Source of the DNA: Setophaga petechia
Taxonomy: Eukaryota > Chordata > Aves > Passeriformes > Parulidae
Direction of reading: 5' to 3'
Length of the DNA: 64,000 nt
Assembly: GCA_024362935.1 (NCBI GenBank)
Contig: JANCRA010000124.1
Span: forward strand, 434,001 to 498,000
Within the stretch, counting starts at the first letter, position 1. The number at the start of each line of letters is the position of its first letter. Shown piece after piece: positions 46,908-59,554 of this stretch. The position numbers and the translations under genes are program-made. Below the pieces are notes generated by a model, which was not told where the DNA came from, ran no database searches, and saw only the letters and a list, made by a program, of their open reading frames with translations.

Positions 46908-49900
46908 CTGGAACAAACATAAAGCAAAACAGAAGGTCATTTATAGACTTCAACAATCTAAGTTTAAAAGAAGTGGTGTGAGTTTAAATACTTGAGAAAC
47001 AGTTTTTAAAGTGCTAATGCATGCAACTTAAATCTAGAAAAAACCCACAAGCTCACTCATCTCCCACACAAACAAGCTGAATTATTACATTTGTTTTTTC
47101 TTGAAGTTTAAAGATAATGCTGGGTTTGCAGAAGTACTGACTCACTGAGGAATTCATAGAATATTAGCTGCCTTGCATGACCAGGGCTTATCAGGAGCTA
47201 TGACAAAAAGGAAACTAAAGATCCCTTCAAAAAAAACTTCCTTTATTTTCAGCCTGAGGGTGCTGACATTATTTGTCCCATTGGCCTTGCTTTAGATTTT
47301 CATCTCAAAGTAGCATCAGTTACTAAAACACCTGCCAAACCTTCAAGTCTCAAACAAGACATATAGGGGGCAGAAACAAAAAGAAATTATGCCTAAATGC
47401 CTCACAACTGCTCTTACTTTTTTCAGAGTAGTATCCCACAAAGTCAAGAACCTAAACAGGTTTTTGAATATGGCTGCAATCCACCTAGAAATAAGTGGCT
47501 CCTGTAGACTTGGGATTCAGTTGCCCAGACCACTGCTGGCGTACGGCATCTAGACACACGGGCTCAAATATCATGGAATACCCAAAAGTCACTTGATGGA
47601 TAACAGAAGCAGAACAGCAAAATGACAATACTTTGCTTTTATTATTAGCAGCAGCTTGCCACTGACAGGACAACACAGGAACACAGCTGCCTGCATATTC
47701 CAAAAGGAATTAAAAGTCAATAGTTGATCAACACTTAAGGAAGAGTAATTAATGCTAGGAAAGCATTATGCAAATGGGAAAGCAAATGGGATTTTACAAG
47801 GAAACAGATTAGCGACTAAGAGGCAGGAGACACAAAAACAGAGAGAAAAAAGTGGAAGAATAGCAGGACAATAGTTACTGATCTTCCAGGCTCAGCTGGC
47901 CTGCTTTGACAGTACGAAGAATCTCAGAGGCAGTTTAGCTAGCTACTTGGGAGACTCAGTGAAGCAGGAAAAGTGGAAGACTTGCAGGCTTGCTGGGCTG
48001 GATCCTCCAGAGGACAGACACAGCTAGAAATCAGCCACATCACAGCACTGCACGCCGAGGACCCCAGCCTGTCGGTAGCACATCCACCACACATCACCAG
48101 TTTAAAAAACCCCCAAGGTCACACTGAGGCTATGCAGGAAAGCAAATCCACAGAAGGCACAGGACACTAACTCTGTCACCTGTCACTTCCAACAAGCATA
48201 TTCAGTGACTGAAATCTAGAGCAGTGCTGACCAAACAGTATCAGCAAGCAGCAGCTGACTAAGACGAGACATATACATCCCAAGACAACACAGAAATGAT
48301 GGAAAAATTTTGAAATGAAAGAAAAGACAGCAAGGAGAGATCAATTTTTAATTTTGAAATTCTCTCAGATGCATGTACACTCTCTATGTGTCATATTCTC
48401 AAGGAAACTTTCTTATGTAAGCTTATCAAAAGCCCCGTCCCCTCACAGAGTTCTTTGTTTGTTTGAGAAAACCAATATATTTCAGGCAACTCTGGATTCC
48501 AAATAAGCACTGGAATTACAATAGGGTCAAGATATATGTATAAAAAATCCTCTAGAAATTCAACATCTAGGTTCCTAACTTCATGTAAACTATGATAATC
48601 AGAACATTAGGTTCTTACCAACAGTCACATCATAACTTTCACACTTGGTAATTGGCTATGTTAAAGGATCAAAAAACCATTAAATTTTTATTTCCCTGTG
48701 TCTTTTGCATAGTAGATATCACATGCATCAAATGATACATTTTATGACCATGAAATGCAGCTGCTGGGAAAGTTTAAACAGTCTCCATTCTCAAAGACGG
48801 CATCTTAAAGTGCTGCATTAAATTAAACAAACAAAAATAATTAAACAGAATCATCACCGCCTATGCCAAGAATAAAAGCAGGACATAAACATGTAGAAAA
48901 AACTCAATTACATAACCTTTGACTTTTTTCCATTTTACATTTCTGTTCACCTCATATGCCCACTGATGTAAGACTTTAACAAAAACAATTGCAAATGCTT
49001 GGTACCTACCTGCAAGCTGAGCTGTGATAGCTTGGAAAGGTAGTCTTCTGAATGTATCCAGGAGCGGCTGCACTTTCCCAACGCTGACAAACTCATGTTT
49101 GCCATAGTCCAGCTCATACACTGACAAAAACCCGTTTCTAAGAATCCCTTTTATTATGACCCTGTACCACCTAAAAGGGGGAAGAACAAGAATAGACCAT
49201 TTGAATTCATATTCACACACTGTCAAAGCACCAGCAAAACAATGCACAACCAAAAAATCTTGACCAACATGCCTCAGGCTTCCCAAACCTGGATTTAGCT
49301 GAATAATATCAACTATCCCAGCTACAGTCTGGAAGCATGAAGAGACTGCAATCTCATTTATTCTCTTAATCTCTCAGATATCATTGGACATCTGCTATGT
49401 AGTTAACAATGCAGACTAAACAAAGCTAGGCTTGCCTAACTCAGCAGAGTTAAGCTTGCTTTCAAAGATTTTAAGTAATTTAAGTATCTACTTACTCATC
49501 CCCAATTTTTGCTGCATACAGCTTATTTTTTTCAATGGTCACAGGTTTCTCTTCTGCCCTGCTGTAGTACAAGATCATTTCTTCCATTAGGGCGTACAGA
49601 TTGTTTAGCTCATTCCAAGGCTGGACAACGAAATGACCGGGATGGCAGGCCACCGAGACGTAGATATCCATGAGGTCACCAGGCTTTGGCAAGGGTAGAG
49701 GGGGCGGCATCTCCATGGAGGACACTGCACTGCCGGGCTCTCTGCCTGAATCAGGGAAACTCTTCTCCAGCTTCCCACTAGGTAACTGTAGAGCTGGAAC
49801 AGCATCACCTACAGCTTTTGTGAAGCCAGTCCCACTGGGAGCCACACTCAAGAAAACATCTTTTTGATGCTTCCACAAGTCTGCATTTTTGATCTGTCTG

Positions 49901-52900
49901 TTGATGCTACGATCCATGTCTGGGAAATTCTCTGGAGCAAACAAGTAGATGTGTGCAATTCCTTTTGAAGCATCCTGTTTAATCACCTTGGAACACAAAA
50001 TACCGTTTAACAGCCAGTTACTAACTATTAAAGGCACATCTGATTTTGTACAGAAGACTAAAGCAGCAACAGTTCATTGCACTTACATACAGAAACAGTT
50101 TCAGTGTTCTCCCAAAGATATTAAAGAAGTTGGGGGTAATAAGCTGTTCACAGCAGATAAAAAGATAAAAAACACCTGCAGCAATTCCACTAACTTAACG
50201 CAAACACAAAACTTGAATTTTGTTCCATCCAACAGGTTCAATCACAGTACTGTGTGTAGAATTCTTGCTTCCAGAAGAACAGTAGGCAGTGTCCACACAG
50301 ATCTAAACAACTTATTAAGTAATAACACCTAATCCTTTAAGCTATCTTCCAGTCATTATGGGAAATGAGGCCTGCTAAATTAGATGAAAAAAAAATCTTC
50401 TAGGTTTCTCTCGCATGTAATTTTCAAGCACTGAAATAAAAATATTTCCTATTTACCATCAGATATGCTAATATTATTAATAGTAAAGCACTTAAATTTT
50501 AATTTGCCAAAGTATGCAACATTCTTTTGAAGATGCTTCTGCTGATGTTCCTAGCCAGGAATAAAAACTTTCTGCAATTAAAGCATGAATCTGTTCTCTA
50601 TTATTTAATACAGGAAAAATGTGCACCAAATTCAAACTCTTTTGGAAGAGGATGTCTAGAAAAGCCAGGTGCAGCAGGTGTAAGTCTCAGAGCAGAGCTC
50701 TAGACTAAAGCAAGCAAGAAGGTTATGGAAAGCTATAAAGCACTTTTTCAAAGTGTCTGACAGTGGCTGGAAACAAAAGGTTAAGAAGAAATTATCTTTG
50801 TTTAGTCTGTAGTTATAATAGATTTCATTTATAAGGGTATTTTCAGTAAGTAAACTAAGTGAAATTTGCAAATGGAAACAATTTTATCTCAAAGATAAGT
50901 GAAATTCTAACTATATAAAGCATATACTAAAACAAAGTCAATTAGAAAAAGCAAACAAAAAATAAAACTGCTTTCAAAGAGACTAGAAGGAGAAAAAGCT
51001 TTGCTCACAAGAGGCATAAAAGTAATTCATGATTAACTGAGAAGTTGCATATTTCTATGTGCTGAAACATGACAGCAATGTTTCTTTCTTATCAGTGGCG
51101 AAATAACTCTAGCTGCATATTTGGACTTGGACAGCCAAATGAACAACTGCTAAGAAAATTGCTAAATTCACAGCAGAGGGGAAAAGACAAGATTCTAACA
51201 GGCCTAAGCAAGTAAGTTTTATAATAAATTTACTAAGAAAAGGACTTTGTATAGAATTTATGTCCTTCAGCTGGATACAAACTTCTACACTTTTGTAAGA
51301 AGAACCAATTTGATGAGCTGTTAAGCTTTTGAAGTTGTTCCTTCAATGCTCTTTTCCACATGCCTATGTGAGTTCAGGTTTCATAGGCATTTTGACTACT
51401 TACCTTCATGCTAAATTCAGGACAATTTATTACAGCATCTCTCAGCCACAGTACAGCATCTGGAGTCCACATGCCAGTGTTAGGAGGCAGATCTGCCAGA
51501 CAGCACTTCAAAGCCTAAGAACAGAATTAAGTATACAAGGTATAATTTAGTAATAAGAAAGCTGGTCCAATTCAGAGAATAATGCTGACAGAGTCAATCA
51601 TGCATGACAAACAGAAAGAGCAAAACGCAAATCCAGTACCATGACACATACACAACATCCACCAACTCACAGGACTACACTGTGATTTATTTCAGGCGAA
51701 GATGCACAATAAAATACACTGCAATGTTGAATGCTGTGAAACAAAACAGAATTTCAGTACATAAACCTCGAAGTAGCAGCACCACTAACACTGCCAAGAG
51801 ATTGAATACAGGTTAGCTTTAACATGTCTTCATACCTGAGGAGGTATTGCAATTACTTCTCTCAGGAATTGTGGTGGGATTTCTTTGAGCTCTGATACTT
51901 TTACAGTTGCAACTGTTCCACTATCCATAAATTGCACATCAAGTGCCCGTCTAGTGTGAATAATTTTTATCTAAAAGAAGAAAACAAGAGCATAATTTTG
52001 AGGTTAAAAAACCAACAGTGACACACACATAATAAAATATTTCATGGAAACTAAACATTCAGAGGGAGCTGAACAAAAAGAAGAGACATTTCTATGTGGG
52101 CAAATTCTAGCTGCTTTTTGAATACTTCTTACCTCTACACGTGCCAATTTTCCTTTGGAAGGAAACAAGCAGATTTTGCCACAGAAAGGTAGCAATACAT
52201 TGTACTCAGATGTCTGCTGCAAATACAAAAACAGGAGTCAAAAAGCTCTGGCACTCAACTAACCATTTCAAAAGCAACACATGGCATAAACAGTACTGAG
52301 ATGCAAAAGCTCTGTTTCAAATAAAAAGTATCCTTCTGGCTTTAGAAACACTTCTTATCACATTGCTTTAAGCCTCCTTATTTGGTAAACCTTTTCATCC
52401 CAAACTCTATATCTTACAGGGAAATTGGGAGAACATGAAGTAACAGGGGTAAAAAGCCACATTTGGAAACAGACTAGAAAATCACCAACAATTACTTGAC
52501 TTGAAAAGTGAGAACAGTTAAGAGCTATGACAGACAAGCTCAAGTGACGAAGCTCCTAGCTTATATTCTAGAACATACAATTTCTTGAGACATATAACAA
52601 ACCAAATTTACTGCTAACTCAAATGAAAGTCTCATAGGGGTGACAGGTACCAGGATAATTCTAAATAACAAAACAAGAAAACAGCTACACCATAAAAAGT
52701 AGGAAAACTACTTTTTGGATTTGAAGAACAATCAACATCTTACTAGGTTTAAATTCTTGGGAAAAATTAGTTAAAACACTCCAGATAAGCTGCAAAGCCT
52801 GGTATTAAAAGAATCTGAAGAACAATTTCTTTCTTTGATAGCAGCAAGAAAATAACAGCCAAGAATACCAACTCTTGAAACACCTATATGGCCGCCTCCC

Positions 52901-55900
52901 TTAGTGTCTTCCTGTTGCTAAATATTTTAGCAACTTGTGCTGCTAAATTTTAGCAACTTTAGCAAAATATTTATACATTTTCTTTCAGTGTTTAGCTTGC
53001 TTGAAACTGAATCCTGATAAATGAAATGCGTTCAGTATAAAATAGTACCGGGTGGTCGCGAAAACGGGTCTAAAGCTTAACTTCTACACCTCAAACACTT
53101 TGACAGCGTAGTTTCACAAGCAGCAGTTCCAACAGGGTCTGCTTTGCATGATTTGATTTTGTCAGGCTCAGGAGAACTACAAAATCGATTATCTTAATTC
53201 TTACAAATTAGATTCTCCTAAGATTTTTTCTCTTTGACCTAAATTCTCTTGAGACTAGTAAGGATGCTGTATGTATCTGTCAACATGGTGGAACACCAGA
53301 CTTCTCCACCACATGCCTATTTTAAAGCAACTTAAGACTTATCAAAAAGTCCCCTATACATCACTTTGATGTTGAAAAGAACACATCAGAAGACACTTTT
53401 CAGACTTAAAGGTGCACCCCAGAAAACCCCAAACTAGAAAGAGAACTTTTAGCCTTTTGAATAGTCTATGGCTACCACAGAAACTTGAACTTATGTGCAA
53501 GGAAAATTATTGGTACTCTCTGGAAAAATGCTGCATGACTTTACTACTTCCCTTACCGTGGAACTTACCTTGTAAATAAAGTAGTCTTCTAGTTTCTGCA
53601 ATATTTCAGAGAGTCTAGACAAGCCTTTGGATGGCACTTGACAATACAGGCTCCCATCAGAGGAAACACTGGTTACTCTGACATTGGTATATAGTGCATC
53701 TACCTGCAACAGTAAGAGTGTGACAAGAAAGGGAAAAAAAACCCCCACAAAATTTAGCAAATTTCTGACTACTGTTTTTTGTCCATGTAAGACCTCAACA
53801 GTCACTGATTTTTAATAATTAAGGAGGAAACAGGACAATGGTACCTGTAGGTGCAGTTCAAGGGACTTGTCATACAAGGCCTTCAGACAAGTAGCATTGA
53901 TGTTGATATCATCTTCTCCAGAAGTATCATAGAGAACAAGAAGAGGAGTATCACTCTTTTCCAGTATTTCCACAGCAAATATCTTGAAACATGTCTGTGA
54001 TTCCACAGCCTTTACTAGGACAGGATCATCACAGAAGGCTTCCAGTCCTGTAAGACACACCGGATGTTTTCATACAGAAGTTTTACTGCACCCCTACTAC
54101 TTGCAATCTACTTAATTTCTACCTTTTTATCAAAGAAAACCACCTTTGGGGGCAGAATAGAAAAGACCCTCTTCAGAAAGAGTTGAGGCAAATGTGTAGA
54201 AAAAAATGGAAAGCATGTCAAGTATTAAAAAATCAACCAACCAAAAATAAGACAAGCTCATTCACAGCAATTTCACATATTTAAAATTTAATATTTTAAA
54301 AAAGTTAGAGAGGTCTACTAGTTTTAGAAAGATAAATAAATTTACCTTTCTAATAGCACTAGGATCACTTCAGAATAATTAAGCAGGTTCATATTTAGAA
54401 ATATTGCCTAATTTGGCGACAACAGATGTACTTCATTTATGGAAAGAAATGTGCAAGTGCACATTGCTTGACACAACACGTTTCCTTTACTTTAAATGTT
54501 TCCTTTTATTTCTTTAGGCTCATATATATTAAAGGGATAAAGACATCCATGTTAAGTGCAGAAACAATCAGGCTCCATTACAATGGTACAGGATAAGATC
54601 ATCTTCTAATATCAAGGATTCTCTGTAAAACTCTTCTTCACAGCCTTTCTTTTCCTTCTTTCCATGCATACCCATGTCTGCTTAGACTAGCTGAGCTGAA
54701 CAAAATCTATCAAACACATATAGAACTATTACAAAAAAGAATCAGAACTCCCAGACTCACAGAGGCTTTAATACATAAGCTGTGCCAACAGTAAGCATGT
54801 GTGCAGTCAGCACTGGCTTTCCCTTACCTGCCAGTTTACATTTTGCAGCTTGAAAAGGAAGTGATCTGAATTGTTTCTGCAATCTGCACACACTGTTGCT
54901 TTCAACAAATTCATTGAAGCCATGATCAACATAGTACACCTGAGAAGGGAAAAGGGAATTAAAAGCACAAGATCATGAATATAATTCTAAGTATGTTTAT
55001 TTGAGTCTAGGGAGACAGTATTTGGTTGCCACATTCTCTAATACAACCAGAGACAAATTACTTTTTGCCAGTTTAGTACCATTAATTTCATGTTTTCAGG
55101 GAAAGCCTCCCTCTCAAGATGTGTATAATACCATCCACTCCAATTGTTCTGCAGAATCTGAACTTCAAACAGGAACTGCGCTGCAAGAATTCAGCATATA
55201 CTATCTCAAACTATGCAAATAAAGGTAATAAAGTCACAATTATTATACACAAAGTTTTGAAAGTGTTGAAAAGTCAAATACTACTTAGATGTCATTTTAA
55301 GTTTTGTCTACTGTTTTTACAGCATTAAGAGAATTATTTTGATTTAAGCTTGTCTTTACTTTGATACAAATACCACAGTCAATGCAGGAAACTAGAATGG
55401 AAACTACTACTGGCAGCAAATAACTGGAGCTAAAGTTACAGAAGGAAGGCTTTGATGGGACTTCCTACAATTTTTTTCTGAAACTCTATATTGCAAAATA
55501 TCTCCAAAGCAAATATTAAAAAGAAGTTCTAAATACTGTGACAAAGGAAAATCAGGAAAAGCTGCAATAAAGCAGCAGCCTTCTCTGGACTGATAGCTCT
55601 GACTAGGGAGAAATTAGAAGCAAGCATGCCGCTGATTTTCTTGCAACTTCTCTAAACCCAACAAGACCTCTCTTCCAGAAGACCAAGTTATGACATCCAA
55701 CTCCAATTCACAGTTGAAGGGTATCATACTAACTCTCAGAAGAAACTCAGTTCTAATACATGTGCTATTTCAGTATTTATAAAATGGTTCAACTTTAAAA
55801 GTATGTTAAGCAGGGCTGGGGAAAGAAACAAAAACATTAAAGATGTATCATTAATACTGATTAGACAAGAAATAACTGAGCAGTATTAAACTTTTTTTAT

Positions 55901-58900
55901 CCTTCTAATATACGTTCCAACTTCACTGCAGATGGCAAGAAAAGTCTGTTCAGCACAGGAAAATTTTTCAACAGAGCAGTAAATAATGTCAATGGGATTT
56001 AACTAAAATACATATGACATAACTCCCAAAACACAAAGATTTGCCTGGAAGGGGAAAGTATACTCTGGTATACTTTTTTTTTTTTTTTTTTTCTATTTAG
56101 TGCATATTAGAGATACTTCAGTACAAGACTTCAGACAAGATCTAGGAGTAAATGAATCTTTTCCTTCCCTTCCTCTTCCTGTGTTTCCCTCAAACCATTC
56201 CTCCTACCAAAGGTACATTTTCAGTACCAACGTGCTATAGGGCCTAGTTCCTTTTAAAACCAAAATCAAAACTCCCAAACTCAAACTATTCATGGAGAAA
56301 AACCTGAAAGACCATTTAATTTTGTCAATCATATAACTTCTACAAGGTCTTAATTTCTCATACACCTGAAAATAGAAGCACTTTAGGGCAAGAAAAGAAA
56401 GAATATTAATGCAGCATATTTAAGACTTGACTGTATATCTGAAAAACAAGCTTGTCTCAATTATTGCACCAAGTGCCAGAGGAGGTAATTGCTTGCCTTT
56501 ACTCTGTTGTCCTCTAGAGAAATTATCCGTGCACGCAGCCAGGCATCTTCTTCAGCATGTACTGCAACAAGCTGCCCAACACTCAGAGACTGAGCTGATG
56601 ACACTGTACTGGTCTGATTGTAGTATGCTTTCATTTCATCTTCCATTTGTTCCTGGGCAGAAGAATACTCTTTGCCCACATACCTACAATATTTTACAAA
56701 AAAACAAAAACAAAAAACAAAACAAAAAAAACACAACAAGAGTTGGGATGCAACTTCAAAAAAGCTGAATAAAAACATAAGAACATTTACACGCATATAT
56801 GAATAAATTATATACACTTTCTAAGACATTCATGTCCAAACTCTTAGCTTTTTAGGACAAAAAAGTTACCCTGTCACTAACAAACACCATCTTAATCTGG
56901 TTTTCACTACAGTTGATCTAAACCAAAGCATATAAAGTGTCTTTAAAAATTAGGTGTTAAAGCAAGTCCTGTTTTCTCTCATACAACAGTTTTATCTTGG
57001 TATTTGGCTGCTGACCTAATGTTCATATTAATGCTGTTTGTGCTACACAGATCTTCTTAAATGAAGTATATAAACTTTCTGGAAAATCCAAATGGGAAGT
57101 TCTGAATGCTTCAGAAACAAATCAGATTACAGCAGACAAAAGGAAAACCTATCCACAAATTTGTATTACTAGCTACTGTTTCAGCTTGTTCATACAGATC
57201 ATGATTCTACTAAATTCTACCACATAGTTTAGATTATATGCAGATAGTGTAATGCAACATGGTATCATAACTCTGTTACAAACATTATGTTAAATCTGAC
57301 CACATTCCAAGGAACTCTGATTTTCCTAGAAACAGACTTTTTGTTTCTGTGCAAGCATTCATCTACTTCGTAATGGAGATAAAGTGGGATGACAGTCACG
57401 CATGTGTGACTCAAAAGTTTCTTGAACATTTGTTTCATAAAGATACCTAACAGACAGTCACTCAACTGAAAGCAGAAAAATCTTTCAGAATTTCCTGCTT
57501 CACTTCTTATTTTATTAATTATTTCTTGTAAGAGTTCAACTGCAGTACCTAGTGTATCATCTCTTCCTTCAAACACTCTGCTGTGAATGTCTAGCAAATA
57601 TCAAGGAGTGTTTCTATCTATCTCTCTATCATGACTACATTACAATTCTTTGAGAATTGATCCATGTCTCAAAACAGAAACGGCATCAAAACCAGCACCT
57701 TTCAGCATTGCCTTCATTTGTACTGCAAGTGAAAGGTTTCAGACAAAAAGCTTAGCCACATACCAAGAAAGTAAAGAGATTTTGCTCCAACCCTGAGACT
57801 GAGTTAGGAATCTTGATTTTATTGATCCTGCAAAAATCAACGTCAGCCAACAGCAGCTACATAGTTCTTGTGTAGGTCAGCAGAGAGGCTGGTAGGACAT
57901 GTAAGAAAAGAAGAGCCCATGCACTGTTTCCTCCCTATATGTCTCCCTATGGCAAAAGACCCTAATCCTGGAGGGATTAGGGTCTTTTGCCATGACAAGC
58001 AATGTCATGAACATTTTCTTGTCATGGCAAAAGACCCTAATCCCTCCAGGGCTAGTCTCATCGTATCAGGATAAATGACCCTGCCCATGAAGTACATGGA
58101 TAATCCTGAGTAGTAATTTTTGTAACTAGAACCAAGAAACTACTAATTATCATCATGTACCTACACAGAGCTGGCAAAATGAGAAACTTCAATACTGTCC
58201 AAGAAACAAGGCTCAAATTTGGGAACGGCTGCTTTGTAGAGAAATTTTTACATAACCATCCTCAGTTCAATGTCATATGGTATTTTAATCCACAGTACTC
58301 CAAGTATTAATCTGAAATACTTAGGAGAAACATCCTTAAAGTAACAGACTAGAAATCTAAGAACCATTACTCCACATGGACAGTAAGTTAAAAATGATGT
58401 CAGAACTAAAAGGTGCACAGGAACATTTTGTAGAGTTAAGTCACATGTGCACAGCAGGCTGGAAGTAACAGATGTAATGTAACAATCCACCTCTTACACT
58501 GTCCCCTTAGACCAGGCTGATTGGGAACCAAATCAAGAAACACTAGTAGTTTTTTGCTGGATGAATGCTCATCTTTCCATAAGTAGAATCTGAGTGCACT
58601 CAAGTCATTCCTAGTTAGTCTAAGGCATAGAAGCAAAAAGTATTTTAATAAGCACAATAGTAATATCAGAATACTGTTTTGTGTTATAGTGGGATGATTT
58701 TATAAAATCTTCCAATTGCAAGTCAAATCTGCCTCGATTCTCAGACACATTAAAGCTAATGATAAAAGTGATTGGTTCAGGACAGAAAAAGTTTCAGGAA
58801 ATTTCCATTTAAATACACAAGCAAAAGGATTTAAAATTTTCATTAGCAAAGTAAGTAAATAACAAAGTCCTGAAACCTCCCGTTCATATATTTTTTTTCT

Positions 58901-59554
58901 GGCAACCTGCACAATATGAACATGCGGATTTATAAATAAAGCAAAAAAGGAAGATTCCAAAATATAAACTTGCCTAATAAGGACCTCATTAGTGTTTTTC
59001 AATTCTAACACCATGATGGACACAGATCCCTCTGATGGAATAATTAGAGAAGGAACAGTTATATCTTCTAGGTACTGGTCCTTGGATTCTTCATGCTGCT
59101 GTTCAGCTGTGGCCTTCACACTATCATGCCTCTTGACTTTCTCAGTGACATTCAGATTTTCATCAATGCATTTCTGGGGTTTAGCATAGAGGATCGCTTT
59201 TCTGGGGACTTCAGATACATAGTCCACAACACATACATCTGACAGCAACTCTAGATTATTTAGAATGTCTTCTGGGAATTTTACTTGGTAAGTGTCTTGG
59301 TACACTTTGGGAAGTGCATGAGCCCAAAGACCATTGGAATACTTCAGCAAGATGCCAACAACTTTTTCTTTGAAGTCGCTACTGAGTGATGCAGGTGTGG
59401 TCTCCATATTTGGCTTTAACAAAGGGTCTGCTTTTGGTGAAGTAACATTCTGAGATGCCTTTTCTTGCTCAGCATCGCTTTTTGCTGCTGGTGGTATTTT
59501 CTTAGCAGGATAAACAAATCCATCTATTGGATCACCTCTGTGTATTTTCTCCAC
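46687..59554 (-). CDS. TDRD7: TDRD7, Tudor domain-containing protein 7, C-terminal 806 aa
   Basis: TDRD7 is a scaffold of germ-cell (chromatoid body) and lens RNA granules; Tudor domains bind dimethyl-arginine ligands and LOTUS domains bind RNA or Vasa-type helicases. Eleven coding exons: 58974..59554, 56497..56683, 54828..54939, 53845..54047, 53569..53703, 52133..52216, 51836..51970, 51404..51514, 49496..49986, 49010..49170 and 46687..46907, totalling 2421 nt. Within this part, a LOTUS domain spans residues about 60-125 ([18 protein letters not shown]). Tudor 1 lies at about 229-294 (VYYVDHGF), Tudor 2 at about 415-488 (DVQFMDSGT) and Tudor 3 at about 672-736 ([11 protein letters not shown]). 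All junctions agree in phase. Two successive introns seem to use GC donors. The human protein is about 1098 aa; the N-terminal LOTUS domains are upstream, mostly beyond the right edge. Confidence 0.95.
49010..49170 (-). CDS. TDRD7: TDRD7 exon, core of Tudor 3
   Basis: Encodes [51 protein letters not shown]. The acceptor is TTTTAG and the donor GTAGGT. It ends in phase 1. Confidence 0.96.
49496..49986 (-). CDS. TDRD7: TDRD7 long exon leading into Tudor 3
   Basis: Encodes [34 protein letters not shown], then a variable Ser/Pro/Gly-rich linker. It then continues [20 protein letters not shown] and [11 protein letters not shown]. The acceptor is TCCAAG and the donor GTAAGT. It ends in phase 2. 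The linker differs from mammals in length and sequence. Confidence 0.95.
51404..51514 (-). CDS. TDRD7: TDRD7 exon after Tudor 2
   Basis: 37 codons: [30 protein letters not shown], then CPEFSMK. The acceptor is TTCTTAG and the donor GTAAGT. Phase 0 at both ends. Confidence 0.95.
51836..51970 (-). CDS. TDRD7: TDRD7 exon, core of Tudor 2
   Basis: 45 codons: [40 protein letters not shown]. The acceptor is CTTTTAG and the donor GTATGA. Phase 0 at both ends. Confidence 0.94.
52133..52216 (-). CDS. TDRD7: TDRD7 exon, start of Tudor 2
   Basis: 28 codons: [28 protein letters not shown]. The acceptor is TTTGCAG and the donor [16 protein letters not shown] is a TDRD7 hallmark. Confidence 0.94.
52915..52955. 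repeat. Two short adjacent palindromes (TTGCTAAA/TTTAGCAA type)
   Basis: TTGCTAAA-TAT-TTTAGCAA at 52915-52933 and TGCTAAA-T-TTTAGCA at 52941-52955, with a further TTTAGCA just after. They lie in a TDRD7 intron. Confidence 0.7.
53569..53703 (-). CDS. TDRD7: TDRD7 exon before Tudor 2
   Basis: 45 codons: [38 protein letters not shown]. The acceptor is TTGCAG and the donor GTAAGT. Phase 0 at both ends. Confidence 0.95.
53845..54047 (-). CDS. TDRD7: TDRD7 exon between Tudor 1 and 2
   Basis: Encodes [29 protein letters not shown] and [20 protein letters not shown], strongly conserved in vertebrate TDRD7. The acceptor is CTTACAG and the donor GTACCA. Confidence 0.95.
54828..54939 (-). CDS. TDRD7: TDRD7 exon, end of Tudor 1
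   Basis: 37 codons: [37 protein letters not shown]. The Tudor core strand YYVDHG carries aromatic and acidic residues used in ligand cages. The acceptor is TTCTCAG and the donor GTAAGG. Confidence 0.94.
56497..56683 (-). CDS. TDRD7: TDRD7 exon, start of Tudor 1
   Basis: Encodes [20 protein letters not shown], then [19 protein letters not shown] and [10 protein letters not shown]. The acceptor is TTGTAG. The end after NRVK leaves GCAAGC as donor; an in-phase alternative GTAAAG two codons earlier would drop VK. Confidence 0.88.
57949..58050. repeat. Compound inverted repeat (+/-/+), perfect 33-bp arms
   Basis: The 20-mer ATGGCAAAAGACCCTAATCC occurs three times: forward at 57949-57968, reverse-complement at 57974-57993 and forward at 58024-58043. 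The right pair extends to perfect 33-bp arms (57967-57999 with 58018-58050) around an 18-bp loop; the left pair has a 5-bp loop. No coding frame or transposon end is recognised. Confidence 0.95.
58974..59554 (-). CDS. TDRD7: TDRD7 exon with LOTUS domain (first clear exon in window)
   Basis: Begins [20 protein letters not shown] after the acceptor TTTCAAG. The LOTUS/OST-HTH domain follows: [36 protein letters not shown] and [13 protein letters not shown]. It ends NTNEVLI plus two bases of Arg (phase 2). The donor at that point reads GCAAGT, a GC donor. No in-phase GT donor fits nearby. Confidence 0.92.

Larger units (their letters stand above)
46908..58973 (-). other. TDRD7 introns between recognised exons
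   Basis: Introns are 46908-49009, 49171-49495, 49987-51403, 51515-51835, 51971-52132, 52217-53568, 53704-53844, 54048-54827, 54940-56496 and 56684-58973. They are AT-rich. Apart from a poly-T run near 56073, small palindromes near 52915 and the compound palindrome at 57949, I see nothing in them. Confidence 0.65.

Noticed and set aside
53040..53080. CpG-containing patch in an AT-rich TDRD7 intron, considered as a tRNA-like or RNA-gene relic
   Set aside because: No cloverleaf or box A/B arrangement could be drawn by eye.
56498..56505. GTAAAG as the donor of the TDRD7 exon ending at 56497
   Set aside because: It is a GT donor and keeps phase, but it removes two residues that are conserved before Tudor 1. 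I kept it as an alternative in the findings rather than the main call.
57868..58074. 68-codon frame across the compound palindrome
   Set aside because: Its repeated peptide is only the palindrome translated; there is no start context, domain or splice support.
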